Origin: Rugalucina vietnamica
Lineage: Eukaryota; Mollusca; Bivalvia; Lucinida; Lucinidae
Direction of reading: 5' to 3'
DNA: 64,000 bases
NCBI GenBank assembly: GCA_964017185.1
Contig: OZ024872.1
Span: 46,400,188 to 46,464,187 of the forward strand
Both the position numbers and the translations under genes were made by a program. Numbering within the stretch: the stretch's first letter is position 1; every line of letters starts with the position of its first letter. This document shows, one piece after another, positions 21,901 to 29,409 of the stretch. Under the pieces are notes generated by a model that searched no databases, was not told where the DNA came from, and worked only from the letters and a program-made list of their open reading frames with translations.

Positions 21901-24303
21901 ATATTTCATGTGCTTGTTTTCGTAATTTTCATATAGCCATGACATGCTTTATTATTCTTGTATTATGTTTCGCTTTATGAGGTTAATGTCCAACCAAGAC
22001 AAAATCGTTTCTTCTAATCACTACAAACTACAGAGATCAACTTTCTCTTAGAATGTCGCTTATGACAGAAGTATTATGTTCCGGGATTATGTTATTAATC
22101 ATTAGTGAATCCATATAATGAAATAAGAATATTGTTTTGTTATGAGGTCAGTATCCTATGCTACACTCAAAGTGCAAGTACGGTTACGGCACGACATTTA
22201 GATGTCATGATGGGTGTACTTGTCTCGTTTCAGCTTCTCAGAAGTCATGATGTGTGTACTTGTCTCTTTCCAGATTCTCAGAAGTCATGATGTGTGTACT
22301 TGTCTCTTTCCAGATTCTCAGAAGTCATGATGTGTGTACTTGTCCCTTTCCAGATTCTCAGAAGTCATGATGTGTGTACTTGTCCCTTTCCAGATTCTCA
22401 GAAGTCATGATGTGTGTACTTGTTCCTTTCCAGATTCTCAGAAGTCATGATGTGTGTACTTGTCCCTTTCCAGATTCTCAGAAGTCATGATGTGTGTACT
22501 TGTCTCTTTCCAGATTCTCAGAAGTCATGATGTGTGTACTTGTCTCTTTCCAGATTCTCAGAAGTCATGATGTGTGTACTTGTCCCTTTCCAGATTCTCA
22601 GAAGTCATGATGTGTGTACTTGTCCCTTTCCAGATTCTCAGAAGTCATGTTGTGTGTACTTGTCTCTTTCCAGCTTCTCAGAAGTCATGATGTTTTTGTC
22701 TTATTTCAGGTCTGGATATATGGAAAGGGAGAGAACACTGGCAAAACAGATGTTGCTGAAACTTTTATCTGGGTGCTGGTAGGTACTTGAGATGCTTCAG
22801 TGTTTTGAGTAAATTATAATCCACATGTGATGAAGGAACGTCCATCGTTCATTAGTGTGAGATATTATACGCGGAAAATCTGTAGGAAAAGCAACCGTTT
22901 AGTATCACGAGCGGAGGCATGTGACACATATTTAGGTCGATTTTTCGCACCACTGTATAATGGTATCGTCTCCATAATTATGTATCTGCATTAATTTGGC
23001 GACGTCACTTTCATTTAATGGGCATCTGTAGAAACATCTTTTTTTCATTTTATTTTTGATGAAATTCATGCAAACAGATAAGCACAAGATGGTCTTCAGT
23101 AAGTGATAGCAAAAGCGATAGTAACATTTTTGAATAAAATGTTAACCGTAAAATCAAGCCATCAAACCGATTAAGATTAAAATACACGAAACTTCAGTAA
23201 GTACGTGATTGTATTGTATAGACTATGTAAACTTATGATGATTTATTCCATGGTGTTTACTTCTTTTCAGGAAGGCACCAGTGTTGTGACAACAGGGGGC
23301 AAAGATTACGAGCTGGCTCAGGGGGACAATATGTTGATACGGAAAGGACAAGAGTAAGTCAGTAGAGGGGTAACAGGAGCTTTATTGACCAGAATTCTCG
23401 GATGCACAGAAGTATGCTGATAATGCACTGAGGGAAATAAGCTTGCATGAAAAATACATACGGATATTTTGTCACTTTACCCACAATATACTTTACCCAC
23501 AATATACAAATAAAATGCAATGTCGGAGACAAATACCATAGTCTGCTGTTCATACATTCTTTACCACTTTGCTTTGTATCGCAAATTTAAGTTTAAAAAC
23601 TTGCCCCTGATAATGGTTTTTCTGAGAAAATGTTTGTGTGGAGGAAGATAGGGAAGTTATTTTCATGTCAATTTTTTTATCTTAGTTTGTCCTAAAAGGA
23701 CCTGCAAAAATCTTGAAAATCGGTCAGCAGATAAAGTTTTAATGGCCAGAATAAATTTTGAATAGGGATTCTGCATTGGCAAGGGAGATAATCCATGATC
23801 ATGAAAATAATTAAGACTGGTTCTGGTTCAATTTCGATACTCTCAATCTGGAAAGTATGCTTGGGAATCCATCTATGAAAATGGGTACTTTTCGAAACTT
23901 TTTACTTGTTTATGAAGCTTTTGACTACATTTGTGTCATTTCATAATAATTTTGAGCAATCGTAATGGAATACCAAGAATTTTATTTTTGCTTGAAAATA
24001 TTAATCCTCCTTTCATGAGATTTTTGTACAGAAAATCCCTATTCAAAAATTTTGACCAGAACGTTTTATTTGTCAACCGAATTTCAAAACTTTTGTTGCA
24101 CAATTTGCGACAAATTAAATGCTCTGTGGTGTCATTAAAAACATTTCATTTAAGATTTAAACAGTTGCAGAAAAACTACAAAAACATTATCAGACACTAG
24201 GAAACGCACTTCAATACTTTTCAGGTATACCGCCAAACGCCCGGCTGGATCTATCAGCTTGATATGTTACCAGGATCCCACCCTGAAAAAGAAAGTGGAA
24301 TAA
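9826..24303 (+). CDS. HAAO: 3-hydroxyanthranilate 3,4-dioxygenase, ten-exon gene (whole span)
   Basis: Ten exons joined with GT-AG borders give 897 bp, or 298 residues plus TAA (the human protein has 286). The enzyme opens the ring of 3-hydroxyanthranilate with O2 to give 2-amino-3-carboxymuconate semialdehyde, the precursor of quinolinate and NAD+ in the cytosolic kynurenine pathway. Visible features are PPVCNKMM near residue 23, DYHIEEGEE at 49-57 with ligands His51 and Glu57, [16 protein letters not shown], and [14 protein letters not shown] with His95 and Arg99. Arg47 and Glu109 complete the known substrate-binding set. All sit at a constant +4 offset from my recollection of human His47/Glu53/His91. 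The C-terminal cupin half (exons 7-10) ends in '[11 protein letters not shown]'. No signal peptide is seen. The first Met is supported by length and family alignment. Confidence 0.95.
10463..10626. mobile_element. Short palindromic MITE in HAAO intron 1
   Basis: Inverted ends CAGGGTTCCCA.TTA (left) and TTTAGTGGGAACCCTG (right) enclose about 160 bp. There is no coding capacity. It fits a miniature inverted-repeat element. Confidence 0.65.
11257..11338 (+). CDS. HAAO: HAAO exon 2
   Basis: The acceptor is TTTTAG at 11251-11256 and the donor GTAAAT at 11339. Encodes residues 30-57: '[18 protein letters not shown]'. It contains substrate-contact Arg47 and metal ligands His51 and Glu57. Confidence 0.95.
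11692..12738. mobile_element. 1.05-kb non-autonomous TIR element in HAAO intron 2
   Basis: The left end TACACTGAAACAAAGTTATA continues to AGAGGCCAC. The right end is the near-perfect reverse complement (GTGGCCTCT...CAGTGTA), about 30 bp. Small frames inside (12241-12746) show no transposase motif. I infer a non-autonomous DNA transposon. Confidence 0.7.
12896..12979 (+). CDS. HAAO: HAAO exon 3
   Basis: The acceptor is TTTTCAG ending at 12895 and the donor GTACTC at 12980. Encodes residues 58-85, '[18 protein letters not shown]' then '[10 protein letters not shown]', the central strands of the N-terminal cupin barrel. Exon length is 28 codons in phase 0. Confidence 0.95.
13130..13187 (+). repeat. 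(GAA)n microsatellite in HAAO intron 3
   Basis: Two GAA/AGA blocks, the second with about 12 uninterrupted units (13150-13186), lie between exons 3 and 4. The purine-rich tract is on the sense strand. Confidence 0.9.
13420..13526 (+). CDS. HAAO: HAAO exon 4
   Basis: The acceptor is TATTTTCAG ending at 13419 and the donor GTAGTT at 13527. Begins '[20 protein letters not shown]' and includes third metal ligand His95, Arg99 and Glu109. It ends two bases into the Arg codon that exon 5 completes. Confidence 0.95.
13640..15640 (+). repeat. 45-bp minisatellite filling HAAO intron 4
   Basis: About 30 diverged units of 45 bp are recognisable by the cores GTAAAGTATATTCATTCTGG and TAATGAGCCTTTATCTATGG. 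The array is split by a LINE-T copy at 14229-14650. A variant block (GAATCAGTGTGTAAATTCAT) occurs twice, at about 14090 and 15410, hinting at higher-order duplication. Because 45 is a multiple of three, open frames with a 15-residue period ([14 protein letters not shown]) arise at 14785-15349. I regard these as by-products and not protein-coding. The array reaches to within about 25 bp of the exon 5 acceptor. Confidence 0.92.
14229..14650 (-). mobile_element. LINE-T, 5'-truncated copy inside the minisatellite
   Basis: Shares the family 3' end (GATACAAGTAGGCAATGATC on the + strand) and about 420 bp of tail with the 5485-6421 copy. It lacks the coding part and interrupts the 45-bp array, so it inserted after the array formed. 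Confidence 0.85.
15663..15764 (+). CDS. HAAO: HAAO exon 5
   Basis: The acceptor is ATATTACAG ending at 15662 and the donor GTACTG at 15765. Encodes '[20 protein letters not shown]' then '[14 protein letters not shown]'. The [11 protein letters not shown] stretch matches the family's WFYCKDLGTQL. The 45-bp minisatellite of intron 4 runs almost to this acceptor. Confidence 0.95.
15977..16081. mobile_element. SINE/MITE-like short repeat in HAAO intron 5
   Basis: GTTTGTTTGATTTATTG at the left and CAACAAATCAAACAAAC at the right are inverted. Between them lie TTACGTC and ACATGATCATATCTGTTAAC, resembling a common molluscan repeat whose tail contains 'ACCATAGCTGTTGAATGGGA' (compare 30605-30690). Confidence 0.5.
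16153..16421. mobile_element. Palindrome-core MITE ('ACGAAAAC' family), copy 1, HAAO intron 5
   Basis: The terminal inverted repeat is TTACGAAAACTTGTCCATGC on the left, with the matching GACATGTTTTCCTGAT on the right. The centre is a strong hairpin: GTGGGTACACGTTAGAACCG facing CGGTTCTAACGAGTACCCAC. Four more copies or halves occur at 21424, 21652, 26407 and 28377. Confidence 0.8.
16489..16532 (+). CDS. HAAO: HAAO exon 6
   Basis: Short exon of 44 bp. The acceptor is CTCCGCAG ending at 16488 and the donor GTATTA at 16533. Encodes '[14 protein letters not shown]', matching the family's FFSSEQ..TGKP linker between the two cupin domains. Confidence 0.93.
17136..17300. mobile_element. Near-perfect 165-bp hairpin in HAAO intron 6
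   Basis: Arms of about 70 bp (GTGAATTGTTGAGTAATAAT and so on) pair with the right arm across a GCGCGTAGCGCG loop. The outer arms also match (ATAGAGCAGCTC against GAGCTGATCTAT). No coding capacity. It may be the core of a larger element, since TTCTAACACAC at 17302 recurs inverted at about 17588. Confidence 0.7.
17690..20900 (-). pseudogene. LINE-C reverse-transcriptase pseudogene, antisense in HAAO intron 6, split by LINE-T
   Basis: Minus-strand pieces read, from N to C: RT core relics at 19750-20530 ('MENHGQVW' region near the insertion), '[20 protein letters not shown]' and '[20 protein letters not shown]' (18542-18829), '[20 protein letters not shown]' (18170-18535), '[20 protein letters not shown]' (18118-18366), then '[10 protein letters not shown]' (17899-18111). 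Frameshifts and stops break it throughout. The upper part, to about 20900, has linker-like codons (weak). The family is the widespread endonuclease/RT type with a thumb reading 'FTYLGS'. It is interrupted at 18797-19733. Confidence 0.85.
18797..19733 (-). mobile_element. LINE-T, 0.93-kb copy nested in LINE-C
   Basis: Nearly the same extent as the 5485-6421 copy. It has the same 5' end (TTTTCTAAATTTTATCGCAG on the minus strand), the coding remnant '[14 protein letters not shown]', and the same 3' end. It splits the LINE-C frame between 'GCPP.FI' (19735 side) and '[10 protein letters not shown]' (18790 side), with a possible short ATA duplication. Confidence 0.88.
21254..21411 (+). CDS. HAAO: HAAO exon 7
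   Basis: The acceptor is TACTTGCAG ending at 21253 and the donor GTTGGT at 21412. Encodes '[20 protein letters not shown]' through '[11 protein letters not shown]'. The preceding intron 6 is 4.7 kb and filled by nested LINEs. Confidence 0.93.
21424..21925. mobile_element. Two 'ACGAAAAC' MITE copies, tail to tail, HAAO intron 7
   Basis: The first copy (21424-21612) lacks most of the central hairpin. The second (about 21652-21925) is inverted and keeps GTGGGTACTCGTTAGAACCG facing CGTTCTAACGTGTACCCACC, ending GCTTGTTTTCGTAA. Termini match the 16153 and 26407 copies. Confidence 0.75.
22201..22700 (+). repeat. 40-bp minisatellite made of 3'-splice-site-like units, HAAO intron 7
   Basis: Twelve units of exactly 40 bp have CAG at 22231, 22271 and so on every 40 bp to 22671. 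Each contains GTACTTGTCTCTTTCCAG, a pyrimidine tract plus AG, followed by ATTCTCAGAAGTCATGATG. The authentic acceptor of exon 8 (AG at 22708-22709) sits in a thirteenth, diverged unit that shares GAAGTCATGATG and is spaced 36 bp from the last AG. The array therefore looks like an amplification of the intron's own acceptor region. Confidence 0.93.
22710..22778 (+). CDS. HAAO: HAAO exon 8
   Basis: The acceptor is CTTATTTCAG ending at 22709 and the donor GTAGGT at 22779. Encodes 23 codons, '[20 protein letters not shown]' then WVL, the start of the C-terminal cupin strands. The acceptor is the last member of the 40-bp array at 22201-22700. Confidence 0.93.
22848..22968 (+). repeat. Dispersed repeat, copy 1 (HAAO intron 8)
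   Basis: About 120 bp, starting GTTCATTAGTGTGAGATATT and including AGCAACCGTTTAGTATCACG, matches 25519-25655 downstream of HAAO closely. No coding. Class unknown. Confidence 0.75.
23271..23353 (+). CDS. HAAO: HAAO exon 9
   Basis: The acceptor is CTTCTTTTCAG ending at 23270 and the donor GTAAGT at 23354. Encodes '[20 protein letters not shown]' and 'MLIRKGQ', matching the family's EGSSVVTMGG segment. Confidence 0.94.
23700..24110. mobile_element. Inverted-repeat element in HAAO intron 9
   Basis: The left arm (about 23706-23790, including TTTTGAATAGGGATTCTG) is matched in reverse by the right arm at about 24020-24105 (AAAATCCCTATTCAAAA). The spacer is about 230 bp. It is diverged and non-coding; the 89-residue frame at 23931-24200 is a by-product. 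Confidence 0.55.
24225..24303 (+). CDS. HAAO: HAAO exon 10 with stop codon
   Basis: The acceptor is CTTTTCAG ending at 24224. Encodes '[20 protein letters not shown]' and KKKVE, then TAA at 24301-24303. Human HAAO ends similarly (TQDPACKKPLG). Confidence 0.95.
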
Positions 24304-24394
24304 GCATGGTGTAAAGCTTGTACATGTATTTTAACGCGGTTGTGGACGTGTGATAGATACTACGTCATGACATGTACTTGAGATTGTAAAATGA

Positions 24395-24400
24395 AATAAA
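24395..24400 (+). promoter_or_regulatory. HAAO: Probable HAAO polyadenylation signal
   Basis: A canonical AATAAA lies 92 bp downstream of the HAAO stop codon. It is the first such hexamer after the stop. A short 3' UTR of about 110 bp is inferred. Confidence 0.6.
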
Positions 24401-25154
24401 TATAGGCGCAAATTATCATTCTAATAACTGTATAGATGCATGTTATGATTTTAATATTCTAATACATGTATCATGTTATAGATGCGTGTTATTATTCTAG
24501 TCTAACACATTTACTGACTCAAAAGCACATTTACCGACTCAAAACCGATAGTTTCAAGGTTGTAGAAAAGAAACGAAATCTTCAGGCTCCGGGTACTTTT
24601 GATAGAATGCGTTATTTAGTATTGTGATGCTCCATTAAACTTCCATGTACCTATTTTTATAATGAATTCAAGCATACTCAGACTCTCAGAAGCGCAAAGT
24701 ATATTTTATACGCCAGTCTTTTTGACAGTTTGTATAATAGAACGGAGTGACTTTGAGAATAGAGACATCCCTCAACATCACTGATTGTTTAGTCATCCAG
24801 TTGTAACGATTTCTAACATTTTGTTTGCTATGACACAATTTCTACATGTACATACACACAAATGTTTGTTTTTCCTTACTATGATCGTGACAAAGTTGGA
24901 TTCATTACAAACGATATGGACTGGGGTTATTGTCCAAATAGCTTTGCAGGCATGTCAATGAATGATATATGTTGGTCATCTATCATATAAGGTTCATTTA
25001 ATTGATTCTGGCTAAGACAAATGCACTCGTTTCTCTTAGGCGTGATTCAATAAGATTTACATGTACTTTACATGAGCGACTTACATGGGTAGGTGAAACA
25101 CTGGTTATAGACAATCAAGAAATACAATTGAGCGACAATTTGATTCTAAATCCA
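24401..25154. other. HAAO downstream flank, no gene seen
   Basis: AT-rich intergenic sequence with scattered ACATGTAC motifs and no supported gene. Confidence 0.4.
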
Positions 25155-25510
25155 AATGCTTAATGTTCCAAAGCAAAGATTTTCATATCCTTGAACCAAT
25201 TCCGGAAATATTGGGCATTTGTCAGAAATAATTGGATGAAGCTCGTATCACGTTTCCATATTTGATGGTAACAAATGAATAAAATGTCGCTGATGCAAAA
25301 TGTTTCTCTTCTACTCTTACATATTGTCAAAAATCACGAGTGACGCGCTTATTAGATAAAGAAATTAGTTCCCAGCAATGCAAGAATCTAGACAGTATTG
25401 TTATCCTTACTAAAACAGATATATTATTCCTGTATGAAACCAATATTCGTCTTCTGTCAAATCATAGAACACCGTAACAAAAAGATAATAATCTGTGTGA
25501 TAAAAATAAA
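25155..25510 (+). repeat. Dispersed repeat related to 33930-34260 and 53800-54100
   Basis: Shared landmarks, in the same order in all three places, are TGCTTAATGTTCC, GCTCGTATCA.GTTTCC, GAGTGACGCGCTTATT (absent from the third) and ATTCCTGTATGAAACCAATA. There is no frame of note. Confidence 0.75.
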
Positions 25511-25518
25511 AAAAATAA

Positions 25519-25655
25519 ACGTTCATTAGTGTGAGATATTATACAGAGAAAATCTGCAGGAAAAGCAACCGTTTAGTATCACGAGCGGTGCCATGTGACA
25601 CAAACAAAGGAACGATTCATATTTAGGTCGATTTTCGCGCATTATAATGTTAGAT
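25519..25655 (+). repeat. Dispersed repeat, copy 2
   Basis: Second copy of the 22848-22968 sequence (GTTCATTAGTGTGAGATATT through TTTAGGTCGATTTTCGC), with a short extra segment (ACAAACAAAGGAACGATTC) near its middle. Confidence 0.75.
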
Positions 25656-25807
25656 CAACTTCTTATGTATATGCATTCTGACGTTTATAACGCAACCCGC
25701 AGCAGACTTTTCGGTACCGTGATTTTCGAATACCTCTCTTAATGTGCCAGCATTAAGACCAATATGGGACCATTGGACATTTCAGCAGTACGGTCAATAG
25801 TTGACAG

Positions 25808-25942
25808 TTATTTCATGCTTCAACAGGCAATAGTGCAAAATATGTTTCCCCGAGCTGCAGATACCGACTTCAAGTTGGCATTCTATTGTCTGAGGGGGAA
25901 ATGTTTTGCACTGTTGCATGTTTAAGCTTGGAATAACTGTTT
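25808..25942. mobile_element. Palindromic MITE
   Basis: The left arm GTTATTTCATGCTTCAACAG, running to AATAGTGCAAAATATGTTTC, is matched in reverse by GGGGAAATGTTTTGCACTGT and GCTTGGAATAAC. The loop is short and there is no coding. Confidence 0.65.
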
Positions 25943-26406
25943 TATTTCCTAAATACATAACAGTCATGTAAGTAATACTTTAATCATGTGACTTGTCATG
26001 TGATTGGAATAGAAGAAAAAAAAAAAAAACAAATAGCCGACTCTATACAGTTTTTGATGTAATTTTGTAACATTTTACAACTTGATAACTTGTGGAAATA
26101 TAATACTTAAAACATCCATTTTCCTTAAAAATCATAGTATAACGGTTAGTAAAGGCACTTTTCGGAATGCATAACATCCTAATTAGATAACAGAGCAGAA
26201 CCCATAGGATCTCATAGGTGGAAGCCTAAGAAGGGTTTTTAAAACTTGAACAACATTACTACGTACATATTGATACCACCCTTTATATGACCCATTCAGG
26301 AAGAACCTAAATCAGATAAGACAATCCTTTGATGTTTGTGTGTTTTTTTTTCTCCCTGGATTGTGTATTGGGCGTGATCATGACAGGCTACCCTTTTCGT
26401 CCAACA

Positions 26407-26680
26407 TTACGAAAACTTGCCCATGCAATATACAGAGATTTTTAAAATTGTAAAAAATGAAAATTTTCAGTAGAAAAAAATAGATATTTTTCTTATTTTT
26501 GCTCAAAACATAGATTGTGGGTACACGTTAGAACCGCCTCGGCGGGGCGGTTCTAACGAGTACCCACAATCTATGTTTTGGAGCAAAAATAAGAAAAATA
26601 GGTATACCCCTACAAAGCCCAGTTTTGCTATATAAAGTGGGGTTCAAGGGGGTATACATTACACGGACATGTTTTCGTAA
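26407..26680. mobile_element. 'ACGAAAAC' MITE, best-preserved copy
   Basis: Both ends are intact: TTACGAAAACTTGCCCATGC on the left and GGACATGTTTTCGTAA on the right. The central stem is GTGGGTACACGTTAGAACCG facing its complement around GCCTCGGCGGGGC. It serves as the reference for the family in this window. Confidence 0.85.
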
Positions 26681-26862
26681 TGAGAAATCCGTTAGAAAGC
26701 TGATCTTTGAGAAAGTGTAACGTTTCGTTCGTGTGGTACACTGCTTACAATCATAAAATGACTGGGTAATTCGGTAAATATTTTGTTTATTTTGATGACG
26801 TATACGGAATCCTTTGTACTAGATCGGTTTATCTGAATTCGTGAAGCAGGGAAGTTCTGCAT

Positions 26863-26934
26863 TAGAATTTGGTGTAATGGTTAAACTGCAGGTCGTAGGA
26901 TCTGACCGTCGCGGGTTCGAATCCCATCAGACTT
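26863..26934 (+). pseudogene. Degenerate tRNA-like sequence
   Basis: A-box (TGGTGTAATGG, 26870-26880) and B-box (GGTTCGAATCC, 26914-26924) both match pol III promoter consensus at the right spacing, and a T run follows. However, the acceptor stem does not pair, the D stem is poor and the anticodon loop lacks a normal U33. I call it a tRNA relic or a tRNA-derived SINE head, not a functional tRNA. Confidence 0.45.
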
Positions 26935-27347
26935 TTTTCTCAGATTTTTTTTCTTTTTTTTATTTCCCATTCTCTGAACATCACTCGCACTTTCATGCAA
27001 TTCGTGTTTTACATGATAATCTAGATTTTTTTGTCGTATCTCACATGAGAATATAAAGTCAGTCGTTGTATAAATATGTGTCAAACAGCTTCTTGATACC
27101 CAAAGCAAATTGATGGCTCTGAACGTCTTGAAGGTATGCCCAGAAATTCAAATATACTTTGTCAAGTTCCATAATAATATCATTTAGCATTAATATGATG
27201 TGTTAAAATAAAAAAAAAATAAATTAAATAAAATAATAATGAAAACATACAAAAATACCAAAAAAAAACAAAAAACAAAACAAAAAAAAAAAAAAAACAA
27301 ATGAAGATAAAGAAGAGCTGTCTATAAAATAGTAAAAAAAAATCTTT

Positions 27348-27440
27348 GATGGGATTCGAACCCGGGCTGTCTCTTAACGTAAAAATATCGTCTCATCCTA
27401 ATGAACTTAACATGCTGCTCTACCTACCGAGCCAATTCCT
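27348..27440 (-). pseudogene. Second tRNA-like sequence with long variable region
   Basis: On the minus strand, TGGCTCGGTAGG...GAGC gives a good D arm and GGGTTCGAATCCC a T loop, with about 70 bp between. The anticodon region could read AAG in a Leu-like type II frame. Stems for the acceptor and anticodon are poor. It shares GGGTTCGAATCCCATCA with the relic at 26863. Confidence 0.4.
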
Positions 27441-27849
27441 TTCTAATCGGTGAACTGTTTGGAAAACACCTATATTAGACGGTGATCTATAATCCTTGCA
27501 CTGTTGATTGTCATCTTTGTCCCGTTTACCTGTTAAGTTAACGGAACACGGAACCAAAGTGACCTTTGCAACGACATGTTTACATAATGGAATTATATAA
27601 AAAGCTATATGTTGACAAACAATATAACAATAACACGGCCAATTTTTCGTGGTAAAGCTGTATTTGCCAGCATATGTTTAGTTTAGAGATGAAATATTGC
27701 AATACGTACTTTGTACGAATGAAATAAAAGTTTTAACCATTGACGTACATCTAGCGGCTCAAGAGGACGCAAAAGAAAATATTCATTCTTTATTCTACAC
27801 ATTTTTCTACATATTCGTCGTGAAGACTTCAAACTACATGTACATGTAA

Positions 27850-28209
27850 CTAAATGTTGTGAACCACTGCAGAAAATGAGGGTGAGGTTAGGGCCCTGTA
27901 AAACCGGTTTAAGCCCGCCAGTAGTTTTATATTACTGATCGTTCCAAGGCGATACTTATGTTGTGGTTTTATTTGTTTTATGTTTTGGAGTCGATTTGTT
28001 TTGCTGTTTGAACATTATGTACGTTTTCATAGTTTTGGTTAAGTTCGGGTAATGGAGTGGCCGCCTATTGGAAAATAGCTGCTCACTCGGTTTACGATAT
28101 TTTCTCTGAGTACCTAATTGTCAATTTGTTTTTTTTCCACCTCGGTTTTTGAAGTGAGAATTTCTTTCTGATTGCGCCTTTTCCTGATCATTGCCTACTT
28201 GCACCTTTT
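27850..28209 (+). mobile_element. LINE-T, 5'-truncated copy on + strand
   Basis: The sequence GTTGTGAACCACTGCAGAAA through the family terminus GATCATTGCCTACTTGCACC is the reverse orientation of the 14229-14650 copy. About 360 bp, without coding part. Confidence 0.85.
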
Positions 28210-28376
28210 CAAAGTTTGCCAAGCATACTTTTCGATAAAACAACAATAATTTTGAGTTGCACTTTGAATTGCTTGTATAGTCAAACTATCGCAACATGCC
28301 GAATCTTCAAGTGTCGTACGTGCCACAGACTGGACTATCGAATATTTCTGGACATTTATATTTGAATTTTATATAA

Positions 28377-29409
28377 AATGCCCATGCAATATACAGAGAA
28401 TTTTTTTCAGCATTAAAAATGAAAATTTCTTTGGAAAAGTTTTGATACTTTCAATATTTTTGCTCAAAATATCAATTGTGGGTACACATTAGAACCGCCT
28501 CGCCGAGGCGGTTCTAACGAGTACCCACAATCTATGTTTTGGATCAAAATATGAAATTAGGTATACTCCTGTAAACCCTAGTTTTTATATACTGAAAGTC
28601 AAAAATCTTGCACCACCCTATTTTTGTTATTTTTTATGACCAAGTAGAACTATTTTTATTTCTAACATTACTTTTAGTAAATGCCAATATAAAATCTTTG
28701 ACTTTGCAGCAAATTCAATAATGTGAATGACAATGCAAACGTTTTTGATTAAAAAGTGTAAAATTGCAATTTTTGAGAAAAAATGATTACCAATGAAAAT
28801 TTTCAATGAGATTTTGATGTGCATGTAATCTGCATCATGGCAGTAACGGAAAAGCAATAAAACATTTTGAATTTTAGGGAATTTGGAGATTTTACACAAT
28901 TTTTAAAATTCGCATTTTCTGAAAATTAACCGGTGGCTTTGAAATTTTCCTTTAAATAGCAAAGAAAACAAACAAAAATGCATTCTAAGGCTATGGCAGG
29001 TAAGCACATATGCCACTTGACTCTTTTGACAATTTTCATAAACAGAAGTCATATCTGTCAAAATTCCCTAAAATTCAGAATGTTTTATTGCTTTTCTGCT
29101 ACTGTCATAATGCAGATAGGATGTACAATTAAAACTCATTGAAAATTATCATCAATAATGATTTTTTCCACAAAAATGCAATTTTACACTTTTTTTCCCC
29201 AAAAATTTTGCATTATCATCCACATTATTGCAGTTGCTGCAAAGTCAAAGATTTGATATTGGAATTAACCAAAAATAACGTTAGAATTAAAATAGTTCTA
29301 CTTGGTCATAAAAAATAACAAAAATAGGGTGGTGCAAGATTTTTGATTTACTGTATATATAAAATTGGCGTTTAAGAAGATATATATTGCACGGACATGC
29401 CTGATGTAA
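28377..29409. mobile_element. 'ACGAAAAC' MITE split by a foldback insert
   Basis: The left part (28377-28598) has CCCATGCAATATACAGAGA and the full central hairpin. The right terminus TATTGCACGGACATGCCTGA appears after 29347. The two parts are separated by the palindrome at 28599-29346, so this host element was interrupted near its right end. Confidence 0.78.
28599..29346. mobile_element. 748-bp foldback element nested in the MITE
   Basis: Arms of about 290 bp at 28599-28888 and 29062-29346 are inverted copies of one another. Ends: TCAAAAATCTTGCACCACCC against GGGTGGTGCAAGATTTTTGA. Arms match with moderate divergence, and the remaining centre is about 170 bp. There is no transposase; two antisense frames (28627-28899, 29287-29484) follow the arms and look non-coding. 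Confidence 0.8.

Noticed and set aside
22201..22700. CRISPR-like regularly spaced repeat
   Set aside because: The 40-bp units are contiguous with no unique spacers, and the DNA is from an animal.
22534..22782. 82-codon frame across the 40-bp array and exon 8
   Set aside because: It reads exon 8 in the wrong frame compared with the conserved HAAO protein, so it is a shadow of the repeat and exon.
26881..27108. Frames overlapping the tRNA-like sequence
   Set aside because: Both strands give short low-complexity frames only because of the T-rich flank.
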